A stretch of DNA of 64,000 nt, from the NCBI RefSeq assembly GCF_016086655.4, contig NC_052136.2:6014001-6078000 (forward strand), read 5' to 3'. The notes beneath the pieces are model-generated. The model was not told where the DNA came from. It saw nothing but the letters and a program-made list of their open reading frames with translations, and searched no databases. The first letter of the stretch is position 1. Each line of letters starts with the position of its first letter. Shown one piece after another: positions 1 through 10,429 of this stretch. Both the position numbers and the translations under genes were made by a program. This stretch comes from Lepeophtheirus salmonis. Taxonomy: Eukaryota > Arthropoda > Copepoda > Siphonostomatoida > Caligidae.

Positions 1-300
1 TTGGTGTCATATTGTGCCGTACATATTGTTTGGATTTATCTCTAACTGACAAAATAATTGAAGTTAAAAGCATTTATTGAAAACCTACAATTGTCCATAT
101 TACCCCATGCTAAGTGTAAGAAAGGCCTCTAAAGTTACATTAGTATAAATGAATTTCATTGATGTTTTCATTGAGCTACTAATTAGAGTATAATGCTTAT
201 ACAGTATAATATGATTGCTAAAATAATTTAGACAGCCCATGTAATGTGGGGAACACGGGTTTGTTAGGCTTCATAAGGCTATATCTCCTACTTTGCACAG

Positions 301-393
301 TTTGAGGAATCTTTGCAGAAATTTAAAGTTGTACCTTATCCAGGAAACCTTATGTCAATATCAGAAACATCCACAAAGCCATGGCCAATATGA
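301..393 (+). CDS. Candidate terminal coding exon, product unknown
   Basis: A good acceptor (pyrimidine-rich tract ending TTTGCACAG at 292-300) is followed in phase 0 by 30 codons and a TGA stop. The peptide begins FEESLQKFKVVPYPG and ends STKPWPI. Its composition is balanced and it is not part of any repeat I recognise here. The upstream exons would lie left of the window. I do not recognise the family, and 30 codons can be open by chance, so this is a low-confidence suggestion. Confidence 0.22.
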   Translation, partial: FEESLQKFKVVPYPGNLMSISETSTKPWPI

Positions 394-819
394 CTCCAAT
401 TAGTCTCTCTCATATTACCCCACAAAGCTATTTCATATATTGACTCATGTTACTAAAAACATGTACATTCTTAGAAACTAACGTTTATTACCTCATAATT
501 TTACAGATTGTATTCTAAGTTTGCTTTCTTATCTTTATTTTGCACAAAAAATGTAGCCCAATAATAGAGTGCCATTGAAAAAATTAAAAAAATCCATCAA
601 AAAAAGGTCCAAATTAGTAAATATTTCCCTTCTTTAAATGTATGGCACAACTGGCTTGAATGTAATATGCCTGAAAGATGATGCCATTTACTGGGACATG
701 TCAAAACAAAATAACTCCTAAAATGAATAGTAAAGTGTGTGTGGCCGTCTCACGTAACTAGCCCTTTTTTAAGAGGGGACGTGAGACCTCTAAAACTTTC
801 TGAAGCCCCCGTTCCCCAT
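394..819. other. Non-coding, nothing recognised
   Basis: AT-rich sequence with no long open frame, no clear repeat boundary and no RNA gene seen. If the exon at 301-393 is real, this would include its 3' untranslated region, but no canonical AATAAA lies close to it. Confidence 0.4.
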
Positions 820-1135
820 ATTTGTATCATATCTTATATATATATTTATAAGTCTGTTTTTGGTGTTATCACATATGGAACCAAAAATGGCCAGACAGAT
901 CAATCATAAATTTATCAAGTGGACATATAAAATAACCAAACATTAAGAGGCAGTTTTTGACGGAAATAAAACCTCATATACCTTCTCTCCTCCTAAACGT
1001 AAATATCTATCCTTCTCTCTGTCTCTCCCCTCTCCTCTTCTCCCTCTGTCTCTTTCTACATCCCTCTCTTTCTTTTTTCTTCTAACTTGATTCTTTGTTT
1101 CTATTCCCCTCCATTCAGCCCGGTAATGGCGTTTT
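820..1135 (-). repeat. Family E dispersed repeat, inverted partner of 13271-13610
   Basis: Contains a long pyrimidine-rich tract (about 985-1100, CT-rich) flanked by sequence that is the reverse complement of 13271-13610. Both copies share a segment reading GTGTTATCACA(T/A)ATGGAA, the CT/GA tract, and a segment reading TTCTTTGTTTCTATTCCCC. This is a dispersed mobile or recombinational repeat, not a gene. Confidence 0.6.
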
Positions 1136-2440
1136 TATTGCGTGATATTGTCGAGTCGCAAGTACCCATAATATATTCCAGGTTGATTGTCAAGTCTTGA
1201 GTTTAAATCCCCACTTCAGTTCATTAGTCTGTCATTTGAAATCATGGATAGCACGTTACTCATGCTATCTACACCGTTGTAGGTGGTATTAAGATAAATC
1301 CCCTTCCATTTTGAGTAGAAATCCTTCGTTTTGTTCTTTCGAAAATCGTGCTCAGAATTTATTTTATCAATATGATTTGGCAAGCAAATATATGATATAA
1401 AACATCACTTTCATTTGTTTTTGATGATTCATTAGTATTTACTGCGTGTAGTGTTCAATGTACATAACTAATATACGTAGATTCATAAGTTAAATTGCCT
1501 CCAAGTGTTTCTCATCTAACAACACATCAATCTATTAAGTCATCAAGTCCTGATTTTGCTTGCTTTTTATATCATTATCACTCAGGTAAAAAGATGATTT
1601 ACAATGATGAATTTTAATTATTTTTTTTGCGGAATTGGCTTTTATAACAAACCATAACAAATTTAAAGTCAATATTGAAAAAAAAAAAAATCAATGCCTC
1701 CCCCCACTTGAAAATACATTCATTATCCTCAGGTTATTGGCTAGTGATTTTGTAAGCTCTGTAGCCGATCAATTCTTCACTCCTTTTTTATTGTTATCTG
1801 AAGACATCTTTTACTCAAGGACAAAAGCTAAAACCAAATTCCAAAACGATAACCAAATTATCAATTAATGCACAAATTTATTTGTGTCCGAATATAATTT
1901 TGCGTCCCCTGGGGCAGTGTTTCCCAAACTTTTTTGAAGTCGACTCCTCAAATATGTAACTAGACAATTTGTTTACTCTAAACCTCTCAATGTGAGATGA
2001 ATATGGAGTGTATTTTATGCAGATAGATGAGGGGAAACGAAGGAGAAACATGAACAGTTGATAACAAAATACAATGTAGTAATATGTAGGATGATTAAAA
2101 ACAAGATTGAGAGTGATTGATGTACAAATAACAATATTTGGGCCATTAACTTTCGGCTTAAAAAAATAGATTTTTGCTCAGCACAAGCACTCTATGTACT
2201 TTATCGTGCACGGGCACTCTGCTGAAAACCTTATTCCCAAATGATATTTTGCCAAACGGACACTTTGATGAAAAAAATATACATATATTTGAAGAGGATT
2301 CATATTGCAAGGAACTATGTAATTTTGATTTCCCAATCATGTTGTTCCAACTTTAAAAGATAAAATGTTTAATTATTTGCCACACATTTTAATGATTAAA
2401 ATTTTTATTATAATGATGCTTCAACAGGTGGCTCGAACCG
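1136..2440. other. Non-coding, nothing recognised
   Basis: AT-rich sequence. The short open frames at 1635-1868 and 2158-2356 have no family resemblance and no splice context that I can support. Confidence 0.4.
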
Positions 2441-2460
2441 CCATTACAACCGTTGTAATA

Positions 2461-2820
2461 CAAATAATAATAACGGCCAATAGTGATTAATCGGTCAAAA
2501 TAAAAAGACTGCAGTCCTACTAATCCGATCCTAATAAAATTTGTCGGTCGTCTGACCGATCCTTATCGCTCTTTTATGGAAACTAAAATAGCAGAAGTTT
2601 CATCATAATTCATAACCTTCTCCAAAGAGAGAAAAGATACACGAAGTAATGTAGGAAGTGTGTGACTAGAACGTATTATTATACGTTCTAGTTTTCGTTT
2701 CTTTATATTTTTTTTTAGCTAGGACCGTAGGACTGAAAGACATGGTAAAAAAGATCTGAATGATAAAAACAAAACAAAAGATTCATTACGACATCAGTCC
2801 TAGGACCGATCCAACACTAT
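2461..2820. repeat. Repeat-like stretch with GACCGATCC motifs and a perfect hairpin
   Basis: Carries several related motifs: GACTGCAGTCCTA near 2507, GACCGATCC near 2558, TAGGACCGTAGGACTG near 2722 and GTCCTAGGACCGATCC near 2795. Similar GTCC/GACC words recur near 29200, 30010 and 52250, so this is probably a relic of a dispersed element. A 12-bp perfect stem lies at 2665-2692. Confidence 0.4.
2665..2692. repeat. Perfect 12-bp inverted repeat (hairpin)
   Basis: ACTAGAACGTAT (2665-2676) and ATACGTTCTAGT (2681-2692) are exact reverse complements around a 4-base spacer. It lies within the repeat-like stretch 2461-2820, not beside a gene. Confidence 0.7.
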
Positions 2821-2830
2821 CCTTAATAAA

Positions 2831-3289
2831 TAAATCAGAAACTAAATTTTTTTCTAAAGAATAATCAAACAATAGTTATGATTCCATGGAAAATCCGAAT
2901 GGATCAATCCTTTAGATGGAATGTGTTGGAGGTTCTATTTACTTGTTTAAGTCCTGATCGTCACTCATGTATCCCAAGGTTGTCCCTGACTCAATAATTA
3001 TCAAAATGTGTTTGTCATTGGAGTAGTTTAGCAGATAATTGTATTGCATCATCATCAAATGTATTTATTATTTTTTTCGGCAAAATAGTAATTCGGCGAG
3101 GTGTCTTAGAAATCGTATTTTATCTCTATAATTCTCATTATTATATTTGTCACGTCATAAAAGTGAAATAACAACAATAACAAACAAATCAATGAAAGAA
3201 AAATAATAAATTAAATGAATTTTGAAGAGGGAGTCAACAGCTGTATCAATTATGTCCATCTCTCTAGTATCGGCATTGGCATCCGCAGT
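2831..3289. other. Non-coding, nothing recognised
   Basis: AT-rich sequence without supported coding or structural features. Confidence 0.35.
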
Positions 3290-3696
3290 AATACATTTTT
3301 TTGAGGTAGGGAGGCATGTTTTAAAATTATAAAACTCACAGCCGTTCACAAAAACTTACAAAAAATTTAATGTCAAAAATTAAATTTATTGGAAAAAAAT
3401 GCAAAAATTCCTTAGCTGTTCACAAAAAATTAAATTTTTGGGAAGAACATTTCAAATATTAAATTTTCATTGAGCAATATTTCAAGTATTAATTTTTTTT
3501 GAAAAGTTTCAAAATTTCATAGCTATTCACAGAAAATTTAAAAAAATTGGAAAACAATTTGAAGAATTAAATTTTTTGAAAAAAAAATTGAAAAATTAAA
3601 TTAAATTTCAAATACTAAATTTTCTAGTAAAAAGGAAAACTACTTTAATTTATGGAGAGGGCTACAGCCCCTCACTTCTATCCTTGCAGACGTCCT
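3290..3696 (+). mobile_element. Family A element (AT-module MITE), degraded
   Basis: Repeated AT-rich modules built around short A/T runs and CATAGCTATTCAC-like words. The right end has GAGGGCTACAGCCCCTCAC and then CTTGCAGACGTCCT, the right terminus shared with other family A copies (CCTGCAGACGCCCC). The left terminus is decayed. Confidence 0.6.
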
Positions 3697-3998
3697 AGTA
3701 TACTTTGTAAATCCCAAAGGAACAGCATCACTACGATTTACTAGGACAATTTCCTATGAAATTTGTTTAACGATTGAAAATATTTTAATTGTAGCATTGT
3801 GAATATCATATCCGTATGAATTCATTGTATTTGAAGTGAATCCTTGGTACTAAATATCTCTGACTGAATATCAAGGCGTGGATGTTCATAAATATCAAGG
3901 TCAATTCTCGTCAAAAATATACATTATGTACTTAATATTAGGATTCTTTCAAAGCATTTTAGAAAATATAAATGATCATTTTTCCTATTTATTGCTAG

Positions 3999-4157
3999 GT
4001 AATACCCATACACATATCCAAGGATGAGATAGGAGAAAAAGGATTGGGATTCATGGTTCACGATAATCAAATCAAGCCCCTCTGTGGACGACTCAACAAC
4101 TCACATGAAGAACAGCTATTTGGATATGAAGTAACGGTGTATGGAAAGGAAATGTAG
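3999..4157 (+). CDS. Candidate terminal coding exon, product unknown
   Basis: An acceptor (TTTTTCCTATTTATTGCTAG, ending 3998) is followed in phase 0 by 52 codons and TAG. The peptide starts VIPIHISKDEIGEKGLGF and ends LFGYEVTVYGKEM. It is charged, balanced and protein-like, unlike translations of the surrounding AT repeats. Upstream exons were not found, and I do not recognise a family. It lies between two family A elements. It could be the last exon of a gene with a long intron, or chance. Confidence 0.33.
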   Translation, partial: VIPIHISKDEIGEKGLGFMVHDNQIKPLCGRLNNSHEEQLFGYEVTVYGKEM

Positions 4158-4557
4158 AATAACGCAACAAACGTGATTCAAATTAAATGCCATCATAGCT
4201 ATTTGAGTGAGGAGGCAAGAATCTAAATAATGCCTTCCTCCACTGCCTTTACACAATATATGCACAGTATTAACATTAGCTGATCCATAAAATAACATTT
4301 CATATATGTTGTATATACCTATTTTGTGTATTGAATAATATCGAATTGAATTGATTTGAATTTGTATTATAAATATTATTTCGTGATTTCATATCAATAT
4401 ATCATAGTAATCAGTCTTTTATTTAATCAAATAATTAATATGTTCTACAAAAGTCCATATTCAGTCTGTTCAAAACCCAAATAGTTGTATATACGACGAA
4501 CCTTAGTATAATTAAATAATTATTTGCAATTTTGTAAAGAGTATTTAAATAAGTGAT
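4158..4557. other. Non-coding, nothing recognised
   Basis: AT-rich. If the exon at 3999-4157 is real this is its 3' flank. No canonical AATAAA was seen within the first 150 bases. Confidence 0.35.
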
Positions 4558-5055
4558 CAGGGGTGCCCAAATGTTTATGTTTTGGGGAAGGCTTGGTTTT
4601 TGGATTTTTTTGGAAAAAAAAGATCCAAAAATTAAAATATTTTGAAAAAAAATTCAAAAATCCATAGCTATTCAAAGAAAATTAAATTTTTTGAAAAAAT
4701 AGTTCAAAAATTTAATTTCAATTACTCACAGAAAATCAAAATTTTAGAAATTTTCTTTGAAAAAGTAAGTTTTTTAGAAAAGGATTTGAAAAATTAATTA
4801 TTTTTGAGAACAATTTCAAAAATGAATTTTCAAATATTGATTTTTTTGAAAGAAATTATAAAAATCAACAACTATAAACAAAAAATTAATTTTTTGGAAA
4901 AAGATTCCAAAAATCCATAGCTATTCAAAAAAATTGTTTGTTCTGCAGCTTAATTTGCCCGAATGACGAAAAACATTTCCAGGAATAAGCAACAGTTCCT
5001 TAAATGGGGGGGGGGAGGCTACAACCCCTCGAGTCCACCCCCTGCAGACGCCCCG
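4558..5055 (+). mobile_element. Family A element (AT-module MITE)
   Basis: Starts GGGTGCCCAAATG, continues with GGCTTGGTTTTTGGA and several AT modules containing CCATAGCTATTCA, and ends GGCTACAACCCCTCGAG...CCCCCTGCAGACGCCCC. The end is the reverse complement of the family's GGGGCGTC(C/T)GCAGG left terminus. Confidence 0.75.
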
Positions 5056-5499
5056 GGGAGGATTCATAATCTTTTCATTACCACGCTGGACAATTACCGT
5101 TATGATAGACGCTGCAGCTGAAGGTTTGTAGCCCCTACTAAAATGTCAAAAATATACCTTTGTAGCTCATTGGTAGGCCAGACTATCCCTGCCATTAAGT
5201 GGGCCTGAGGAAGGGAAGCAACTAATTTTGACTCACTATTTGCGGACCTTTGTTTAGAAAATGTATTTCTTGAGGCCCTTCATAACCTCACTCAGAGTCC
5301 AAAACCTTGTACCCTAAAGCTCCGGCAAGGAATCAGTACTTCTTTATATAGTAATCCTGAATCCATAGTAAAATTCCGTTTTCTTTAACTTATTAGATCA
5401 CTAATGGGAGTTATTAAGCGTCGACAAACAGACAGAGAACTTTGTTTTAATAATATATATATGGCAGTGAAGCTAATTGGGTGTATTTAGGACATGTTA
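5056..5499. other. Non-coding, nothing recognised
   Basis: No coding frame or repeat boundary that I can support. Confidence 0.35.
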
Positions 5500-5905
5500 A
5501 AAAAAGAAAGAAACCCAACATAAAAAAGGTAATTGTGACAGTTTGAAGAATGTTTTGGAATAGAGCATATTAGCCGTCATTTTGTTTTATTATATCAGGT
5601 ATAAGCAGCATTGATGAGGGGAGGGGGGAAGGAAGTAAAAAAAAGATAAAGGCAAGAATAACTCCGATGTCGATCCTGAATTCTACTCTAAATTTAACAA
5701 GGACTTAAAAGTACAACTCTGTAACAACCCCTCAGGGTTACTCTCCCTCTTACATTAGCACACTCAAATGTTTAATTCAGTTTCGTATATTGTAGAAAAG
5801 GATGTTCAGTCCTCAGGAATTAAATCATAATGATAGCAGCTTAGGAAAAGAAAATTTCCTCTTCAGATTGTTGACTTCATAAAAACAATTGAGCTAAAAA
5901 ATGCA
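5500..5905 (-). mobile_element. Family B element (MITE), reverse orientation
   Basis: Shares the family B core in reverse: GACAGTTTGAAGAATGTTTT, then TAACTCCGATGTCGATCCT, then a CAACAAGGACT segment, ending near GAGCTAAAAAATG. Termini are decayed. Confidence 0.6.
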
Positions 5906-7400
5906 AGCACTTAGTATCCCTTGTTATGTTTTTCCCTTTTATCTTTTCATATGACAAGCTGAGCTTTAATTACACACACTTTTCGACACATCATTGTTTC
6001 ATAAATCCAGTCGTCATTTAGTCCTAAAATATTAAGCGTACACTCAAAAATGAGGCCAGAACAGAAAGACAGACATACAAACTTTGCTTTATCAATATAG
6101 AAAATAATATAATTATAAACTAATATATTATGTTGCAACTTGTACACGCTTATTGTACAAGTTGCAATTTGACCGCTTTAAAATGTCTTATTTAACGACG
6201 ACATCCGTCATTTAATTAATTAACAACAATTAATTGATGCTATCATTTTATTTTGATCCGTACATTATATATATTTATTTAATTATTTAGTAATTTCCCA
6301 CTAAATTGTCAAAAATTGCCCTCATTAATATATCAACCACCTAAGGAATATTCAATATCCTCATCTTCCCGAATACTCTTAATTCTTAATCTTATTTTAG
6401 GATTGCAAATTTTACAGAAAATGTATATCTATACAAAAAAAAAATAGGCAGACTTCCTTTGAAACACGGATTTTTCCGAAGTTAACCCAATTTCCAAAGG
6501 GATACGGATACCAAAACGTCCGTCATAATAATACTGATAACTTTATTTACAAACTATATGCAAATTTTCGTCTTTAAGATTGTGAAAATGAAGAAAACGC
6601 TTTTTCATTAAATATGGATACTAATTATTTAATTCATTTTATAAAATAAATTGAAGTTTCCGAGGGCGCGCGATGAACCAGAGAAGAAGAGATCTAAGAA
6701 CTATTACTACATCGTCTATGCACTAAAGAGATAGGAAAAAAAGGGAAATGGAATGAGTAGCTGGAATAGTAGAGGGGAAGTTGTGAAGGGAGTGTGTAAG
6801 TGAGCGAGCGAGCGAGCGAGTGCTAGGGAGGGAGAGAATGAACTGAGTTATGATGGGAAGATGATAAAGCGATGGAAATGGTGATTTCCATCGTGATGAT
6901 ACCTGAAGTAGTAGTAGAACACTGAATGTGAGGTGAGGCGAAGCCTTTATCCAACTCAAGGAAGAGATAAGAGTTCTTGAGAACGTGAAACTCATTACTA
7001 ATCAGTCCATAAATGATATAAATAAAGTCTCCTGGACTTTTTGATATTAAGTTTATTGTGTAGAAAGAATATTGTGGTATTGTGATCATCAAGCCTAGGA
7101 GGAGCGTGGAAGAGCGTGGAGGATAGTGGAGATAGTAACGACACTCTTGGTGTGGGAGGAAGAAGGAGGGAAAAGAGAAGAGGCCGCCGTGGACTAACAT
7201 CTCACTCCCTCTTTAGTCTTTTCTCTAACTGGAACTTGTTTTGAATAGATTTTCTATCTCTCTATTCGAATCCTGACGTGAAAATATAGACTTGCATATT
7301 AAGAAATAGTTGAGGAGAAATTAATGGGATATATTGTAATTTTCTATATGTACATTGTACATTGATATATTCTCTTTCTAATCTGCTATTCTTCCTGAAA
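5906..7400. other. Upstream region of the convertase gene
   Basis: From about 6660 onward the sequence becomes less AT-rich and purine-rich (GAGAGG/GGAAG words) up to the start codon at 7401. The open frames on the reverse strand here (6723-7200) are low-complexity Ser/Leu-rich shadows. This stretch probably holds the promoter and 5' untranslated sequence of the convertase, but I see no unambiguous TATA box or initiator. Confidence 0.4.
6802..6820 (+). repeat. (GAGC)n microsatellite
   Basis: About five tandem GAGC units about 580 bp upstream of the convertase start codon. Confidence 0.8.
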
Positions 7401-10367
7401 ATGAGACATCTCTTATCTCTAGTCCCTCTTCTCATTCTTCCATTCGCTCTCGGAATCTCATACACTAATGAATTCGCGGTGCAAGTGAGGGGTGGGAGCC
7501 ATGAAGCCCACCGGTTAGCCCAGGAATTGGACTGCATTAATCGGGGTAACCTATTTAATATATATCCAGAGTCCGGCTCCTTATCAATTATTACAAATAT
7601 TATTTTTCTCTTCTTGCACCAATGATGATGATGATGATTAGGGCACCTTTTTGATGATATTTACAGATTCACACATACGAGAATCCGAAAGCGTTCCATT
7701 CAAATTCATTCTAATTTTCATAGTCTTCTCACAAACCATTCTCGAATACACTGGTGGGAACAGCAGAGAGTTTTATCCAGGAAAAAACGTCAAATATGGG
7801 CTATGCCTGCTCCTCCACAAGAATCACAATATCCAAGAGGAGATTTGATAGACTTGGCTCGTTTGAATGATGAAAGGTAAGTACGGTTTTTTCTTGACGT
7901 GAAAATTGGATGCAAGTCATCGTTGTACTATTATCTTAATAGATGGAATCAAATGTGGTATTTGAATCGTGGAGGTAAAGTGGATATGAATGTGCAAAAA
8001 GCATGGGAGTTTGGAGCTACAGGGAAAGGGGTTCATGTTACTATACTTGACGACGGTGTTGAAAGATCACATCCTGACCTGAGACAAAATTTTGATCCCA
8101 TGTCTTCCTTTGATGTGAACGATAATGATGATGATCCTACTCCTAGATACGATATTTCGGATTCTAACAAACATGGTAAAATGTCCTATATAATCTATGA
8201 ATCTTTTAACATTTGTGCGTTTAGGAACCCGCTGTGCTGGAGAGGTTGCTGCAACTGCAAACAACTCGATATGTGGAGTTGGAGTTGCTTATGAAGCAGG
8301 AATAGGGGGACTTCGAATGCTAGACGGTGACGTGACGGATGCAGTTGAAGCACATTCTCTTCTATTTCACAATCAACATATTGACATATATTCGGCTAGG
8401 TATAAGTCAAACTTATTAGTTTTTGTTCAGCGCCATTATTTAATTGTGTCATAATGTGTAATATTAAATGCCTTACTTGTTTGATGCCGTTGAGTTAAAC
8501 ATTTTTTCATAAGTGTAGATATAGGTATTTGGTTGATTTTAAATGTTGCCTTTGTGCTTATGTATTTATGTTTTCCCTTTTTTCAGTTGGGGACCTGATG
8601 ACGATGGTTTAACAGTTGATGGGCCTGGCACACTAGCTCAAAAAGCATTTATGAAGGGAATTGCGGAAGGAAGAGGAGGAAAGGGTAGTATTTTTGTTTG
8701 GGCCTCTGGAAACGGCGGTCGTCATCATGATAACTGTAACTGTGATGGATACACAAACTCTATTTGGACGCTCTCTGTGAGTTCTGCCTCAGAAAATGGA
8801 CTAAGTCCATGGTATTCGGAAGCTTGTTCTTCCTCTTTAGTATCTACATATAGTTCTGGATCACCAGGCGAAAGGAAAATAGTAACAACGGATCTTCATC
8901 ACGGCTGCACTTCATCTCATACAGGAACATCTGCTTCTGCACCATTAGCAGCAGGAATTGTCGCTCTTATTCTTCAGATAAATCCTCAGCTCTCTTGGAG
9001 AGATGTTCAACATATTACGCTACGATGCGGACAGAAGGCTAATCTAAGAGCCAAGGACTGGGACACAAATGCTGTGGGAAGAAACTTTTCACATTCATTC
9101 GGTTATGGGATTATGGATACTCATTGCATGGTTAAATTAGCAAAAAATTGGGTTAGTGTACCTACACAACTCCAAGCAGATATTGCTGGAGACCGACGTG
9201 TGGATGTATCGATACATGGAAAAAGTAAAGCTACGTCTACTATGAATGTTAAAGACACTCGAGGTATCAAGTATTTGGAGCACGTTCAAGTACATGTGAC
9301 TATTTCTGCAGCTCGTAGAGGAGATATCATTATTTATATTATATCTCCATCGGGTACGAGATCAAAATTGTTGGCTCGTAGACCAAAAGATTATTCTCAA
9401 ATGGGTTTCAACGATTGGCCATTTTTAACAGTAAGATTTTATATATTTATGAAATTTAGATTTTAGAAAGAAAATACAATTATTTGTAGGTTCACTTTTG
9501 GGAAGAATCTCCGTTTGGAACTTGGACACTCGAAGTGAGTAATGATGGAAGGTCAATGGTACAGCTTAGACGGTGGAGTTTAACATTATATGGCACGTCA
9601 GGCCATCCTCAACAATCATTGACAGAATCAACAATAAAAGTTAGCTCTACTGTTGCATCTGTCGATATTCCTGAGAAGTTGAAACCCTCTTCTAATGACT
9701 CTTCTAATGGTAAAAACCCTCAGGTTTATCTTAATAATTGTGTAGAGATAGACCCACAAGTAGCTTTGGGCTGGTGCTCGTCTTGTGAAGAGGGTTTCAT
9801 TCTCCATAATGGGAGGTGTGAAAAGACATGTCCGCAAAGTTACTATGCTGGAGTTTCCAATATGAAACCAACTTGTGTGCCTTGTTATTATTCATGTAAG
9901 ACTTGCAGCGGACCCAATGATTATGAGGTATGGAAAATTGATATCAACTATATCTATGTTTCGAAAAAAAAATCCACTTTGATTTTCTCTCTCTCTTTCA
10001 GTGTACGAGTTGCTTTGGAGATGCAAAGTTCATGAAGGAGTCGAATAATTTGAAATATTGTGTTAATACGTCAATGATGAATTTGATATTTTCTTCGTCA
10101 CGATGGTACTACATTCTGTCCATCGGATTAGTTATCAACTTAATCATTGTCGTATTCCTCATAAACTATATTATAAGCTGTTCTAATTCCTCGCGCAAAT
10201 CCAAGTACACTCCTTTCAAAATGACAGACTCCTTTGGTTTACCGAGTACTTCAAAAAAGACGGGATCCACACTAAATCAGAGTCCTAGCTCTGTTCCATT
10301 TAGGGACTATGATTTCTCAAGTGAAGATGAGATTATATACACCAATCCATACTCAGACGATAAATAA
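7401..10367 (+). CDS. Furin: Furin-like proprotein convertase, seven exons, 811 aa
   Basis: Exons 7401-7545, 7642-7876, 7943-8175, 8225-8399, 8587-9430, 9490-9927, 10002-10367; all introns are GT-AG and in phase (49-187 bp). The product is a membrane-anchored, Ca-dependent serine endoprotease that cuts precursors after basic sites in the Golgi and endosomes. Visible parts: signal peptide (1-18), prodomain with an internal RKRS (64-67) and the cleavage site RKKR (95-98), catalytic Asp163 (ILDDGVE), His204 (KHGTRCAGE) and Ser378 (GTSASAP), oxyanion Asn305 (SGNGG; PC2 has Asp there), P domain with RRGDI (506-510), Cys-rich segment (about 620-705), membrane segment (about 725-750), and a cytosolic tail with SSEDE (796-800) and NPY (805-807). 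The first ATG has A at -3. Length matches furin 1-type enzymes. Assignment to furin 1 rather than furin 2 or PACE4 rests on the single short Cys-rich region plus the membrane anchor. Confidence 0.95.
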
Positions 10368-10416
10368 AAATAGTAATATTTTTATAATATGATAAATATC
10401 ATAATTGTGATATCTA

Positions 10417-10422
10417 AATAAA
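10417..10422 (+). terminator. Polyadenylation signal of the convertase gene
   Basis: AATAAA 50 bases after the TAA stop (10365-10367), followed by T-rich sequence. A second AATAAA overlaps the stop codon itself and is less likely to be used. Confidence 0.6.
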
Positions 10423-10429
10423 TTGTGAA

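Noticed and set aside
1000..1100. Pyrimidine-rich tract as a splice or promoter signal
   Set aside because: It is the CT tract of a dispersed repeat with an inverted copy elsewhere.
6723..7200. Reverse-strand frames of 90 and 125 codons upstream of the convertase
   Set aside because: Low-complexity Ser/Leu/His sequence antisense to a purine-rich upstream region, with no family resemblance or splice context.
7651..7848. 65-codon frame overlapping convertase exon 2
   Set aside because: Wrong frame; the frame giving RIRKRS and WWEQQ with RKKR is the convertase prodomain.
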